Assembly: GCA_934675795.1 (NCBI GenBank)
Contig: CAKURW010000008.1
Coordinates: 1 to 50,609, forward strand
DNA from: an uncultured Collinsella sp.
GTDB taxonomy: Bacteria > Actinomycetota > Coriobacteriia > Coriobacteriales > Coriobacteriaceae
DNA length: 50,609 bases
Reading direction: 5' to 3'
In this document: positions 33,614 through 45,410 of the stretch, piece by piece
Numbering within the stretch: position 1 is the first letter of the stretch
Layout of the letters: every line of letters begins with the position of its first letter
Notes under the pieces: model-generated
Told to the model about the DNA's origin: nothing
The model's database searches: none
The model's input: the letters and a program-made list of their open reading frames with translations, nothing else
Position numbers and translations under genes: made by a program

Positions 33614-34651
33614 CTAGAGGTCGCCGTCCCAGTGCCGAATCACGAATTCTCGCAGGTCGTTCTGCCGCTTTTGGAACGCTTCGCTTCGGTCGCACTTAAG
33701 GCCCATAGCGAGCGCGATGGCGTTCATCGCCCGGTGCAATTGCAGCTGGTGGGCAAACTGAGTCCCGGTGAGGACGATCATCCTAAAGCCCAGCGCGCTC
33801 AGCACGGTCATACGCTCCGCGTCCGACGCGCTGCGCTGTTTATCAAGATGGTCCGAGCCGTTGTATTCAATCCCTGTACCGCTTGCAGGCGCATATACGT
33901 CGATCTCGAAATACCCGGCCTTAGCGAGATACTTGAACTCGCTGGGAACATCGACCCGATGGTTGAGCTCGATCTTGGCGTATCCCAGCCCTCCCTGGGA
34001 ACGTTTTGCTACGACCATGATTGCGGTGGCCGTCTCCATGGGCGACCGCGCGCCATCGTGCACGCGCTTGAGCACGCTGGCCGCGCGTATAGCCCCCTGA
34101 CGAGATCGGTTCTCATTGCAATAGGCAATCAAGTCGGCAACGGTATACCTCTGCCCCATCTCGACATAATCGTCCGTCGACAGATGATTCAAATGGTATC
34201 GGGCACAGATTTCGTAGCCGTATTCCAGCTGTTCGGGCTCGCTCATCCACGAACCCGCCTGGACAAAGCACATGGCCTCATCAACCACCAGAAGGCCCTC
34301 TGCCACCTCGATAAGATGGCCTGGAGGTACCGGTGCCCCAAACACGTGGCACCTAAATCCAGCCGGCGTCGAGCGCTCAAAATCGAAGTTGACGAGCGTG
34401 TCGATATGATCGAGCTCTTCTCGTGGAATACCAAGCGAAACCAGATAGTCGGTAACGATCCCAACTGCCGTCGAAGCCCTCAGCCCCTTGGCATCTAGTC
34501 CCAATTTGGGCAGGCCTGCGGTCGGCTCCGCCTCGTTAGCAAGCGAGTCCTCATCGTATAGGCTGCTTGCTCGCGAGAGCGGCTCGGACGGGCGCGCCAC
34601 GTTGTGGTACAGCCAGGCAGTCTTATGGGACAGGACGATCGGCAGGTCCAT
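33614..34651 (-). CDS. Hypothetical protein with DUF559/Vsr-like C-terminal nuclease fold
   Basis: This 345-aa protein is not firmly recognised. The C-terminal third reads GYFEIDVYAPASGTGIEYNG and then SDHLDKQRSASDAERMTVLSALG, close to the DUF559/very-short-patch-repair type of PD-(D/E)xK fold, where the acidic EID and IEYNG would be the metal site. The N-terminal two thirds (HKTAWLYHNV, then LRCHVFGAPV-like FRCHVFGAPVPPG) resemble AbiEi-like antitoxin regions in general style, with low certainty. The ATG at 34651 follows GGAGGG; the open frame to 34846 runs through a palindrome. It is monocistronic. A DNA-related or defence role would be a guess. Confidence 0.7.
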   Translation of the reverse strand: MDLPIVLSHKTAWLYHNVARPSEPLSRASSLYDEDSLANEAEPTAGLPKLGLDAKGLRASTAVGIVTDYLVSLGIPREELDHIDTLVNFDFERSTPAGFRCHVFGAPVPPGHLIEVAEGLLVVDEAMCFVQAGSWMSEPEQLEYGYEICARYHLNHLSTDDYVEMGQRYTVADLIAYCNENRSRQGAIRAASVLKRVHDGARSPMETATAIMVVAKRSQGGLGYAKIELNHRVDVPSEFKYLAKAGYFEIDVYAPASGTGIEYNGSDHLDKQRSASDAERMTVLSALGFRMIVLTGTQFAHQLQLHRAMNAIALAMGLKCDRSEAFQKRQNDLREFVIRHWDGDL

Positions 34652-34755
34652 GAGCCCTCCAATGGGTCGGATAACCAACCTTATTCCCCTGCTCGCGGAT
34701 TCGCACACCTTCGCATGCAAGTTAGCGATTCCACCCGACCGGGTGACAGAAAAAC

Positions 34756-34812
34756 CATCACAACATTCGACGGTTTTCTCGATATTGGCAAAAAACGTCG
34801 AATGTTGTGATG
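34756..34812. repeat. Palindrome family A, copy 4
   Basis: The 15-nt arms (34756-34770 with 34798-34812) are perfect. It lies between the hypothetical gene start and the ABC gene stop at 34866. Confidence 0.9.
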
Positions 34813-34865
34813 GTTTGAGACGAGGTGAGGAACACGGAGGGGTCAAAGCATCGTGCTCGAACGGG

Positions 34866-36764
34866 TTAATCCAGCTCTTTTAAGCCATGCGCCAGCTGCC
34901 AGTACTCGCCGTGCTGGGCGAGCAGCTCTTCGTGCGTGCCGCGCTCGATGATGCGGCCGTGTTCGAGGACCATGATGGCGTCGGCGTCGCGGACAGTGGA
35001 CAGGCGGTGCGCGATCATAAACGTGGTGCGACCGCGCATGATGCGGTCCATACCGCGCTCGATGAGCTTTTCGGTACGCGTGTCAATGGAGCTCGTGGCC
35101 TCGTCCAGGATGAGCACCGGCGGATCGGCGACGGCCACGCGCGCGATGGCGAGCAGCTGACGCTGACCCTGCGACAGGTTGGCGCCGTCGGCCGTGACCG
35201 GTGTGTCGTAGCCCCGCGGCAGACGGCGGATAAACGAGTCGGCGCAGGCGGCCTCGGCAGCGGCGCGTACCTCCTCGTCGGTCGCGTCGAGCTTGCCAAA
35301 GCGGATGTTCTGCGCAATGGTGCCGCTAAACAGGTGCGTGTCCTGCAGCACAATGCCGAGCGACCCGCGCAGGCTGGCCTTGGCAATGTGCTTGACGTCG
35401 ATGCCGTCGTACGTGATCTCGCCGTCATCGACCTCGTAGAAGCGGTTGATGAGGTTGGTAATGGTCGTCTTGCCGGCGCCCGTCGAGCCCACAAACGCGA
35501 TCTTTTGCCCCGGCTTGGCAAACAGGTTGAGATCCGTGAGCACACGGGTGCCCGGCACGTAGGAAAAATCCACGGCATGGAAGCGCACGTCGCCGGCAAG
35601 CGGGACCAAGCCGCACGTGAGCTCGGTACCGTCGGCGGCCACCGCGCGGCCCGACTCATCAACGGCTGCCACGTCATGCAGGTGCCCATAGACGCCCACG
35701 CCCTGGCCCTCGGGAATTTTCCACGCCCACGCGGCGTCGCCCGTCTGCACCAGCTCCACGCAGCCCTCGTCCACCTCGGGCTCAAGGTCCATGGCGGCAA
35801 ACAGGCGCTCGGCACCGGCCAACGCGTTGAGCAAGAAGTTGCCGAGCTGCGTAAACTGGTTGATGGGCATGGCGGCCTGGCGCACAAAGACCAGGTAGCT
35901 CGCGAGCGCACCTACGTCGGCGAGCCCCTTGATGCAGAGCATGCCGCCCGCCACGGCGACGATGGCATAGTTGGCGTACCCGATCACCACGGTCATGGGC
36001 ACCATCGAGTTAGCGTAGGCCTGCGCAGCGCCACCGGTACGACGCAGCTCCTGGTTGCGCACGTCAAAACCAGCCACGTTGGCCTGCTCGTGATTAAAGA
36101 CCTTGATGACCTTTTGGCCCGAGACCATCTCCTCGACGTATCCGTCCAAATCGCCCAGCGACGCCTGTTGGGCGGCAAAAAAGCGCTTGGAACGCATGCC
36201 CGAGTAGCGCGCATACAGCACAATGGCCACATCGCACACGAGCGTGATAATCGTGAGCTGCCAGTTGAGGATGATGAGCATGGCCGTGGTGCCCACAACC
36301 TGAATGGCGGCCTGAATCACGTTGGCAAAGCTGTTGTTGAGCGCCTCGGAGACGGTGTCGACGTCGTTGGTGAAAAAGCTCATGATGTCGCCCGAGCGCG
36401 TGCTGTCAAAATAACTGAGCGGCAGCGTCTGGATGTGCGCGAACAGGTCGCGGCGAATATCGGACACCACGCGTTGGGCCGCGCGCACCATGATCTGCGA
36501 GTAGCCCAGGGCCGAGAGCACGCCCGCGGCGTAGATGATCGCCGTCAGGATGACCTGCCTGGCGAGCAATTCCTCACCGCCCGTTGCCAAACCGTTGACG
36601 ATGGGGCGCACCATGTAGGTACCGGCAAGGCTTGCGATGGCGGCGACGGAAGCGAGCACGCCCACCGCGAGCAACGAGAACTTGGCATGCCCCATGTAGG
36701 AGAGCAAGCGGCGCATAGTGCGCTTGAGGTCGGCCGGGCGTGCTTGGGCTGCGGTCTTAGGCAT
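34866..36764 (-). CDS. ABC exporter half-transporter with canonical ATP site
   Basis: A 632-aa membrane-ATPase fusion of the multidrug exporter type. Six helices lie in residues about 25-320. The ATPase has Walker A GSTGAGKTT, signature LSQGQRQ, Walker B VLILDEATSSID with the catalytic Glu, and H-loop IAHRLST. An insert of about 60 residues (DAAWAWKIPEGQ and following) lies between the two domains. The ATG at 36764 overlaps the end of the upstream partner by eight bases and follows GGAAGGGGG. With that partner it forms a heterodimeric exporter; drug or lipid substrates are typical, the real one unknown. Confidence 0.9.
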   Translation of the reverse strand: MPKTAAQARPADLKRTMRRLLSYMGHAKFSLLAVGVLASVAAIASLAGTYMVRPIVNGLATGGEELLARQVILTAIIYAAGVLSALGYSQIMVRAAQRVVSDIRRDLFAHIQTLPLSYFDSTRSGDIMSFFTNDVDTVSEALNNSFANVIQAAIQVVGTTAMLIILNWQLTIITLVCDVAIVLYARYSGMRSKRFFAAQQASLGDLDGYVEEMVSGQKVIKVFNHEQANVAGFDVRNQELRRTGGAAQAYANSMVPMTVVIGYANYAIVAVAGGMLCIKGLADVGALASYLVFVRQAAMPINQFTQLGNFLLNALAGAERLFAAMDLEPEVDEGCVELVQTGDAAWAWKIPEGQGVGVYGHLHDVAAVDESGRAVAADGTELTCGLVPLAGDVRFHAVDFSYVPGTRVLTDLNLFAKPGQKIAFVGSTGAGKTTITNLINRFYEVDDGEITYDGIDVKHIAKASLRGSLGIVLQDTHLFSGTIAQNIRFGKLDATDEEVRAAAEAACADSFIRRLPRGYDTPVTADGANLSQGQRQLLAIARVAVADPPVLILDEATSSIDTRTEKLIERGMDRIMRGRTTFMIAHRLSTVRDADAIMVLEHGRIIERGTHEELLAQHGEYWQLAHGLKELD

Positions 36765-38586
36765 GGCGCTCACCCCCTTCCAAGGGTGATTCGCTGGGGA
36801 CGGAGAAAAACGGATCGTTCGCGCAGCCATCGTCGCAGCCGTCACCGGCGTCCGCGTTCCCCGTGAACTCCATCTGCGAGGCATAAATCTCCTGGTAGAT
36901 GTTGTCGCCCGCCAGCAGTTCCTCGTGCGTGCCCACGCCGTGGACACGACCGTCATCCAACACCACAATGCGATCGGCATCCATGACGCTCGCAATGCGC
37001 TGTGCGATGACAATCACCGTCGTGTTGGGAATCTGAGCGATATGCTCGCGGATCTTGGCGTCGGTCGCCATATCGACCGCGCTGGTGGAGTCATCAAAAA
37101 TGAGCACGCGCGGATGCTTGAGCAGCGTGCGCGCGATGCACAGACGTTGCTTCTGGCCACCCGAGACACCGGCGCCGCCTTGGCCCAACTCGCCGTCCAG
37201 CCCGCCGATGCGATCAAGGAACTCGTCCACGCACGCCGCGCGGCAAGCCGCGAGGAGCTCATCGTCCGACGCCTGCGGATTGCCCCACTGCAGATTCTCG
37301 CGCACGGTGCCCGTGAACAGCACGTTCTTTTGCAGCACGATACCCACGGCGTCGCGCAGGGCAACCAGGTCGTAATCGCGCACATCGCGCCCGCCCACGA
37401 GTACGGCGCCTTCGGTGGCGTCGTACAGGCGCGCGATTAGCTGCACAAGCGAACTCTTGCCCGAGCCCGTGCCGCCGAGCACGCCCACCGTGGAGCCCGC
37501 CTCAATGCAAAGGTCAATATGCTCGAGCACATCCTCGGCAGCATCCGCGCGGTACTTAAACGACACGTCGCGAAACTCGATGCTTCCGTCGGCCACCCCG
37601 TGCACGGCAGTGGCAACGTCGGGCGCCTGGATAAGCGAACGCTCGTCGAGCACCCGCGAGATGCGCTCCACGCTGGCAAGTGCGCGGGTGAGCAGCAAAA
37701 ACACGTTGGAGATCATCATGAGCGAGTTCATGATCAGCAGCACATAGCTCATAAAGCCCGTGAGCGAGCCCACGCCGAGCTCGCCGGCAAGAATCATGCG
37801 ACCGCCGATCCACAGAATGGAAAGCGTCGCCACGTACATCGACAGCTGAAACACCGGCAGGTTGAGCACGGCATTGCCAAAGGTCTTCGTCGCCGTATGC
37901 GCAAGCTCGGTATTGACGGCGTCGAACTTGGCCTCCTCGTGCTCGGCGCGCACGTACGCCTTGACGGCGCGCACGGCGGTGAGGTCCTCCTGCACCACGC
38001 CGTTGAGATGGTCCATCGAAGTCTGTAGCTGGCGATAGAGCGGGCTGACGCGGTAGGTGATAACGCCCAGCACGATCGCTAGCACCGGCAGAATAATCGC
38101 GAATACCGTAGCGAGCGGACGCGACAGCACCAGCGCATAGACCAAGCCGACGATGAGCGTCACGGGCCCGCGTACCATGGGGCGGAAGCCGTTACCTACG
38201 GCGTTTTGAATCACGGTGATGTCGGTGGTCATGCGAGTGACCAGCGAGCTGGCGTCGTAGTTGTCCAGATTGCCAAAGGCGAGCGTCTGGATCTTGCGGT
38301 ACTCCGCCTCGCGCAAGTTAGCGCCCAGCCCCGAGGCGACGCGAGCAGACGTGCGTGCATAGCCCAAGCCAAGTACCAGCGAACATGCGGCGCATACCAA
38401 CATATACGTGCCCTGCAACAGCATGTAGTTGATGTCGCCCGCGGGCACGCCCACATCGATGATATTTGCCATGATGACCGGAATAAACAGCTCGAGCGCC
38501 GTCTCGGCCGTCACAAAGAGCATGCCGAGTATGGCATCGCGGCGGTATGCCCCCAGATAGGAAAACAAAATCTTGAGATTGCGCAC
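36757..38586 (-). CDS. ABC exporter half-transporter with degenerate ATP site
   Basis: A 609-aa fusion of six membrane helices and an ATPase. Walker A is GGTGSGKSS and the signature VSGGQKQR, but Walker B reads VLIFDDSTSAVD: Asp stands where the catalytic Glu is expected. That is the pattern of heterodimeric exporters such as TM287/288, where one of two sites is weak. The start is a GTG at 38586 behind GGGGGATG. It is the first gene of the pair. The last residues are encoded in the overlap with the partner. Confidence 0.9.
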   Translation of the reverse strand: MRNLKILFSYLGAYRRDAILGMLFVTAETALELFIPVIMANIIDVGVPAGDINYMLLQGTYMLVCAACSLVLGLGYARTSARVASGLGANLREAEYRKIQTLAFGNLDNYDASSLVTRMTTDITVIQNAVGNGFRPMVRGPVTLIVGLVYALVLSRPLATVFAIILPVLAIVLGVITYRVSPLYRQLQTSMDHLNGVVQEDLTAVRAVKAYVRAEHEEAKFDAVNTELAHTATKTFGNAVLNLPVFQLSMYVATLSILWIGGRMILAGELGVGSLTGFMSYVLLIMNSLMMISNVFLLLTRALASVERISRVLDERSLIQAPDVATAVHGVADGSIEFRDVSFKYRADAAEDVLEHIDLCIEAGSTVGVLGGTGSGKSSLVQLIARLYDATEGAVLVGGRDVRDYDLVALRDAVGIVLQKNVLFTGTVRENLQWGNPQASDDELLAACRAACVDEFLDRIGGLDGELGQGGAGVSGGQKQRLCIARTLLKHPRVLIFDDSTSAVDMATDAKIREHIAQIPNTTVIVIAQRIASVMDADRIVVLDDGRVHGVGTHEELLAGDNIYQEIYASQMEFTGNADAGDGCDDGCANDPFFSVPSESPLEGGERHA

Positions 38587-38774
38587 GCAGGTTCATCCCC
38601 CATCAAACGTTGTTCGCAAACCCACGTATTATGGCGCGCCGTGCGGCGGTGTCAAGTGTTCCGAAATCGATTTCTGCAAGGTTGGCGCAGGCACCAAGCT
38701 CGCAGGACGCGCCCCTGTATTCAATTGGAAATGAGCGCGAGCGTGACTTTTTCGCCCCGCTGTCAACATAAACC

Positions 38775-38805
38775 TTGACTCTACAATCGTTGTAGGGTTT
38801 TCACT
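38775..38805 (+). promoter_or_regulatory. MerR-type operator/promoter of the MATE-MerR operon
   Basis: A -35 TTGACT (38775-38780) is followed immediately by a perfect dyad CTACAA-TCG-TTGTAG (38781-38795), and a weak -10 TTCACT (38800-38805) lies at 19-base spacing. A dyad inside an over-long spacer is the hallmark of MerR-activated promoters, and the regulator is encoded two genes downstream. Confidence 0.7.
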
Positions 38806-38846
38806 ACACTGGTACGCAAACGACCCAAGCCAGAAAGCGCCCGCCC

Positions 38847-40193
38847 ATGGAACACGACCTCACACGCGGCAATGTCCTCAAGACCATCGCGGTCTTTGCC
38901 CTGCCCTATATGCTCTCGTACTTTTTGCAGATGCTCTACGGTATGGCCGACCTGTACATGATGGGGCAGTTTAGCGGCGCTGCCGGCATCACCGCCGTGG
39001 GCAATGGCGCGCAGACGCTCTATATCATTACCGTGACGCTCGTGGGCCTGGCCATGGGAACGACGGTCATCGTCGGCCACGCTGTGGGCTCGCGCCGGTT
39101 TGACCGCGCCGAGACCGCCATCGGCAACACCATCACGCTCTTTATGGGTGTCTCGGTGGTGCTGGCAGCCATCTTGCTCGCGCTGTGCCCGCAGATCGTG
39201 GCGCTCATCGGCACTCCCGCCGAAGCCGTCGAAGGCACCGCCGCCTACCTGCGTATCTGCTTTGTCGGCATTCCCTTTATCGCCGCGTACAACATTCTTT
39301 CGGCCATTTTTCGCGGTCTGGGCGATTCGCGCTCGCCCATGTACGTGATCGGCGTGGCATGCATCATCAACATCGCGCTCGACTTTCTGTTTATCGGCCA
39401 CATGGGGCTCGGCCCCGTGGGTGCGGCGCTCGGCACGGTGACCGCGCAGACGGCCAGCGTTGCCCTCGCGCTCGTGTGGCTCAAGAGCCGCCGCACGCAC
39501 ATTCACCTCAAGCGCAGCGACCTGCGCCCCCAGCCCGAGGTGCTCGGCAGCATCCTTAAGATCGGCGTGCCCGTAGCCGTGCAGGACGGCTGCATCCAGG
39601 TGGCGTTTATGTTCATCACCGTCATCGCCAACCACCGCGGCCTGGTTGATGCCGCCGCCGTGGGCTTGGTCGAGAAGATGATCAGCTTTTTGTTTATCGT
39701 GCCGAGTTCCATGGGTGCCACCGTCAGCGCGCTCACGGCGCAAAACGCCGGCGCAGGCAAGGGCGACCGCGCGCGTCAGGTGCTCAAGGATGCCATGACC
39801 ATCTCGGTGGTGTACGGCTGCCTGATCACGGTGCTGATGTGGCTGGTGGCGCCGGCGTTTATCGGCTTTTTTGCCAAGGACCCCGCAGTGGTCGCGGCCG
39901 GTACCGGCTATATGCACAGCTATATTTTCGATGCAATCTTTGCCGGCATCCACATTTGCTTTAGTGGCTTTTTCGCTGCGTATGGCAAGAGCTACATCGG
40001 CTTTGCGCACAACGTGCTGGCCGTGGCGCTCATTCGCGTGCCCGGTGCGTGGCTACTGTCGAACGCCTATTCCGACACGTTGTTTCCCATGGGCATCGCC
40101 TCGCCGTGCGGATCGATTTTGTCGGCGGTCATCTGCGTAATTGCATTTACCGTGCTCAACCGCCGCGGAACTTTTGACAAGCTGATGGCGTAG
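38847..40193 (+). CDS. MATE-family multidrug/cation exporter
   Basis: A 448-aa membrane protein with about twelve helices, typical of Na+ or H+ driven MATE exporters of drugs and metabolites. The first half shows ALPYMLSYFLQMLYGMADLYMMG, split here as the TM1 region (PYMLSYFLQMLYG) and DLYMMGQF; YNILSAIFRGLGDSR and the later SGFFAAYGKS are the family's two homologous half-repeat signals. Length is normal. It is the first gene of an operon with a MerR regulator 54 nt downstream and has a MerR-type operator in its promoter, so it is probably induced by its own substrates. Confidence 0.92.
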   Translation: MEHDLTRGNVLKTIAVFALPYMLSYFLQMLYGMADLYMMGQFSGAAGITAVGNGAQTLYIITVTLVGLAMGTTVIVGHAVGSRRFDRAETAIGNTITLFMGVSVVLAAILLALCPQIVALIGTPAEAVEGTAAYLRICFVGIPFIAAYNILSAIFRGLGDSRSPMYVIGVACIINIALDFLFIGHMGLGPVGAALGTVTAQTASVALALVWLKSRRTHIHLKRSDLRPQPEVLGSILKIGVPVAVQDGCIQVAFMFITVIANHRGLVDAAAVGLVEKMISFLFIVPSSMGATVSALTAQNAGAGKGDRARQVLKDAMTISVVYGCLITVLMWLVAPAFIGFFAKDPAVVAAGTGYMHSYIFDAIFAGIHICFSGFFAAYGKSYIGFAHNVLAVALIRVPGAWLLSNAYSDTLFPMGIASPCGSILSAVICVIAFTVLNRRGTFDKLMA

Positions 40194-40247
40194 CGGGGCA
40201 ACGCGAGCCTGGCGCCCCTCCCCGACCCTATTGAAAGGAGCGTTCCT

Positions 40248-41093
40248 ATGGCCGACTCGCCAACTGAACATACCGAGGGCCTGCTTCGCATTGGCGAGGT
40301 GGCGCGCTTGCTCAATTTGAGCGTGGGCACACTGCGCCATTACGAACAGATGGGGCTATTGGAGCCGGCATATGTCGATCCGGCGAGTGGGTACCGCTAC
40401 TACGGATCCCGGCAGCTCTCTACCCTCAACACCATCGGCAACCTGCGCGTTCTCGACCTGCCGCTGGCGCAAATTCGCGAGTTTGTCACTACGCGCGATA
40501 TGGATTTGATGCAACGGCAACTGACCAAGCAACAGGAGTTAATTGAGCACAAGCGGCGTGAGCTGGAGCGCATGTCGCGCAAGATTGACCAGCGGCTTGC
40601 CTTGCTTCATGGCGCTTTGAATGCTGATCTCGACACCATTAGCGAAATCGAGGAACCCGAACTTCGCTGTGCCACGCTGCACGAGCGCGTCAATCCCACC
40701 GACGCCTATTCGCTGGGATGGCATATCCGCCAGCTTCAGCAGGGACAGCACGAAACCTTTGCCTATCTGGGCAATCTGGGTGTAGGTATCGCGCCCGAAC
40801 GCCTGGCAGCCGGTGACTTTGATGGCTACGACGAGGTCTTTCTGCTGCTCGATGACACCGATGGGTACTTGGGCGACGTTGAGACGCGACCTGCCGCGCG
40901 CTGCCTGACCATAAGCTTCCGCGGCACGCACGGGCAAGCAGCCCCACGCTATGAGCAGCTGCTCAGCTATATGCGCGAACACAACCTGACGCCCGCCGGT
41001 CCATCGCGCGAGATCGCCCTGATCGACGACATCATCAGCGATGATCCGGCAACCTACGTGACGCAGATCACGGTGCCGGTCTCTCTAGGCTAG
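40248..41093 (+). CDS. MerR-family regulator with effector-binding domain (BmrR-like)
   Basis: The 281-aa protein has an N-terminal winged helix (LLRIGEVARLLNLSVGTLR, then HYEQMGLLEP), a long dimer helix (about residues 90-125, LMQRQLTKQQELIEHKRREL) and a C-terminal domain of about 140 residues that resembles the GyrI-like drug-sensing domain of BmrR. AAGGAG precedes the ATG. It follows the MATE gene in the same operon; binding of cationic drugs would activate both genes through the dyad at 38781. Its last bases overlap a small gene on the other strand. Confidence 0.9.
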   Translation: MADSPTEHTEGLLRIGEVARLLNLSVGTLRHYEQMGLLEPAYVDPASGYRYYGSRQLSTLNTIGNLRVLDLPLAQIREFVTTRDMDLMQRQLTKQQELIEHKRRELERMSRKIDQRLALLHGALNADLDTISEIEEPELRCATLHERVNPTDAYSLGWHIRQLQQGQHETFAYLGNLGVGIAPERLAAGDFDGYDEVFLLLDDTDGYLGDVETRPAARCLTISFRGTHGQAAPRYEQLLSYMREHNLTPAGPSREIALIDDIISDDPATYVTQITVPVSLG

Positions 41094-41263
41094 ACCGAGC
41101 CTCGCCTCTAACTCGGTCAACGCCTCAAAGGCATCGCGAGATGCACCCGCCGCGCGCTCGCGCTCGGCAACGCAAATTCGCATCATTAAGCGCTCTTTTG
41201 CCTGCACTTGGGAATGCCTCGCGCGCCCTTCCACCTGCGAGCAATTGCGATTCTCGATATCCA

Positions 41264-41264
<1 letters not shown>
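41085..41264 (-). CDS. Small hypothetical protein coupled to ligA
   Basis: A 59-aa frame starts MDIENRNCSQVEGRARHSQ at an ATG overlapping the ligA stop (TAATG) and ends ALTELEARLGLA. It is charged and helical, without a membrane segment. The coupled start supports translation, but no ribosome site is evident apart from ligA termination, and the 3' end overlaps the merR gene on the other strand by nine bases. I do not recognise it. Confidence 0.4.
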
Positions 41265-43525
<2,261 letters not shown>

Positions 43526-43680
43526 CTAGAGTACCACCGGTCGCAAAGGGGCCGAATAGCGGTCTCAAACCGCACCGAATCGGCAGCCGTCGGATCGGGG
43601 TGGATCGCGCGATCAAACCATGCCCTTGCCGTTTCTACATGATCCGTTTTCCTCCGTCCCCAACGGATCAATGAGAAAAG

Positions 43681-43716
43681 AGGGGGGCTGTCCCGCGTTG
43701 GCGGAACAGCCCCCCT
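43681..43716 (-). terminator. Terminator of the htrA gene
   Basis: A 16-bp stem with one mismatch (43681-43696 with 43701-43716) and 4-nt loop are followed on the minus strand by CTTTTCTC. It lies 28 nt after the HtrA stop. Confidence 0.85.
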
Positions 43717-43744
43717 CTGGCATTGGTATGTGCGAAACGGCTCG

Positions 43745-45202
43745 CTAGAACCCCTGACCGTAGCCCTGACCCTGGCCCTGCTGGCCTAGCAGCTCCTCCA
43801 GATACTGGCGCAGCTGCTCGTCGGTAATACCGCCGTTGCCGGTGTCGGTCGCGCTGTCGTTCTGTTGCTGGTTCTGCAGCTCCTCGTCGGAGCCCAGCTC
43901 GACGGTGACCTTCTTCTCGTCCTTGCCGCGCATGAGCGTGATCTCGACCTTCTCGCCCACCTCATGGCTGCGCAGTGCGATGATCAGGCCATCGGCGCTC
44001 GTAATCTCATCGTCGCCCAGCTTGGTAATAACATCGCCCTCTTGGATGCCAGCCTTGGCGGCAGGACCGTCCTCGACGACGCTTGCCACATACGCGCCGC
44101 TATCGGTGCTCAGCTTGTTGGTGCGGGCGTTGAGCGCATTGACGCTCGAAAGCGTAGCGCCCATGTACGGATGCACCGGCGTCTTGCCGTCGATGATCTG
44201 GTCGGCAATGTTCTTGGCGTAGTTAACGGGAATGGCAAAGCCCACGCCCGAGCTGGAGCCCGAGTAGCTCTCGATGAGCGAGTTGATACCCACCAGCTCG
44301 CCATTGTCGTTGACGAGCGCGCCGCCAGAGTTGCCCGGGTTGATGGCAGCATCGGTCTGGATCATGTTGGCATAGATAGTGTTGCCGCTGGTAGAGCTCA
44401 TGGCCGTGGAACGGTAGAGCGCCGAGACGATGCCCGTGGAGACAGACTGTTCGTTGCCAAACGGCGAACCAATCGCCATGACCCACTCGCCCACGTTGAG
44501 CTTGGAGGAGTCACCGATCTCGATCGGGGTAAGCTTGGAGGCATCGGCATCCTTGAGCTTGATGACGGCCAGGTCGCTCGAGGCGTCGTTGCCCACGAAC
44601 TCGGCCTCATAGGTGGTGCCGTCGTCCATGGTCACCACGTACTGGTCATAGCCATCGACCACATGGTTGTTGGTGAGAATATGGCCCTCGGTATCGAGCA
44701 CAACGCCCGAGCCGACGCTGCCCGAGCTATCCGACTCGTCGGCAGACTGCGAAAGCGAGCCATTCTGGCCGCCGCTCGAAGTGGCGGTAATGGAAACCAC
44801 GGAAGGCAATGCCTTGGCAGAAACGGCCTCGGCAAGTGTGGTGTCCTCGGAGTCGATCGTGATCTTTTGCGTCGATGAACCTGAAGCACCCGCCGTCACG
44901 GCATTCTTGCCGCCGCCGATATCGAGCGTGCCACTCATGATAAGCGCAATGACCAGCAGGGCGCCGCAGGCACAGCCGGCGAGTGCCGTAATAAAGATCG
45001 GCAGCTTTTTGGTCTTGGTCTTGACCACCGTGTGCTTGTTCACGACCTGCGCACCGCCCAGCGGCTTGCCAGTCTGTGTGTCGTAGGCCTGCACGTAGGG
45101 AATGTTGCTGTCGGCAGGCGTCGACTCCACCTGCACGCGCGGCTGCTGGGTCTCGCCGGCGTTGCCCGCATCCTGGGGACGCTGGGAATCGTACTCGCTC
45201 AT
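43745..45202 (-). CDS. HtrA/DegP-type membrane-anchored serine protease with PDZ domain
   Basis: It is a predicted surface quality-control protease that degrades misfolded exported proteins. The 485-aa protein has a cytoplasmic, Pro/Gln-rich N-terminus, a membrane anchor (LPIFITALAGCACGALLVIA), a trypsin-like domain with His180 (TNNHVVDG), Asp210 (SSDLAVIKL) and Ser292 (NPGNSGGALV), one PDZ domain (about 355-445) and a Gln/Gly-rich tail. I start at the ATG at 45202, behind GAAAGGATC. It is monocistronic with its own terminator. The PDZ would bind the C-termini of substrates or regulate activity. Confidence 0.92.
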   Translation of the reverse strand: MSEYDSQRPQDAGNAGETQQPRVQVESTPADSNIPYVQAYDTQTGKPLGGAQVVNKHTVVKTKTKKLPIFITALAGCACGALLVIALIMSGTLDIGGGKNAVTAGASGSSTQKITIDSEDTTLAEAVSAKALPSVVSITATSSGGQNGSLSQSADESDSSGSVGSGVVLDTEGHILTNNHVVDGYDQYVVTMDDGTTYEAEFVGNDASSDLAVIKLKDADASKLTPIEIGDSSKLNVGEWVMAIGSPFGNEQSVSTGIVSALYRSTAMSSTSGNTIYANMIQTDAAINPGNSGGALVNDNGELVGINSLIESYSGSSSGVGFAIPVNYAKNIADQIIDGKTPVHPYMGATLSSVNALNARTNKLSTDSGAYVASVVEDGPAAKAGIQEGDVITKLGDDEITSADGLIIALRSHEVGEKVEITLMRGKDEKKVTVELGSDEELQNQQQNDSATDTGNGGITDEQLRQYLEELLGQQGQGQGYGQGF

Positions 45203-45231
45203 AGCTGCGATCCTTTCGTCAAATAACCAAA

Positions 45232-45255
45232 GGCCCGCCAAACATGTGGCGGGCC
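45232..45255 (-). terminator. Terminator downstream of the GlnR-like gene
   Basis: A 9-bp GC-rich stem (45232-45240 with 45247-45255) is followed on the minus strand by TTTGGTTATTT. It lies between the regulator stop at 45411 and the htrA start. Confidence 0.7.
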
Positions 45256-45372
45256 ATCATTGTTCACGTTGAGTTGTACCCCAATATGCGGGCGTACGTG
45301 TATGAGAACGCAATCTTTTAGGAAGGCTTAAGTTCTGCCGCAGACCCGAAAGGAATCCGTACCTGCGTCAAA

Positions 45373-45406
45373 ACCACCACAAAAGTGCCTGTCCCCTTTG
45401 TGGTGG
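45373..45406. repeat. Palindrome family B, copy 4
   Basis: The arms 45373-45385 and 45395-45406 match family B with one change. It stops four bases from the regulator stop codon at 45411. Confidence 0.9.
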
Positions 45407-45410
45407 AAAT

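Noticed and set aside
38781..40010. 409-codon minus-strand frame opposite the MATE gene
   Set aside because: It is a shadow of the MATE coding sequence, with no ribosome site and no family features.
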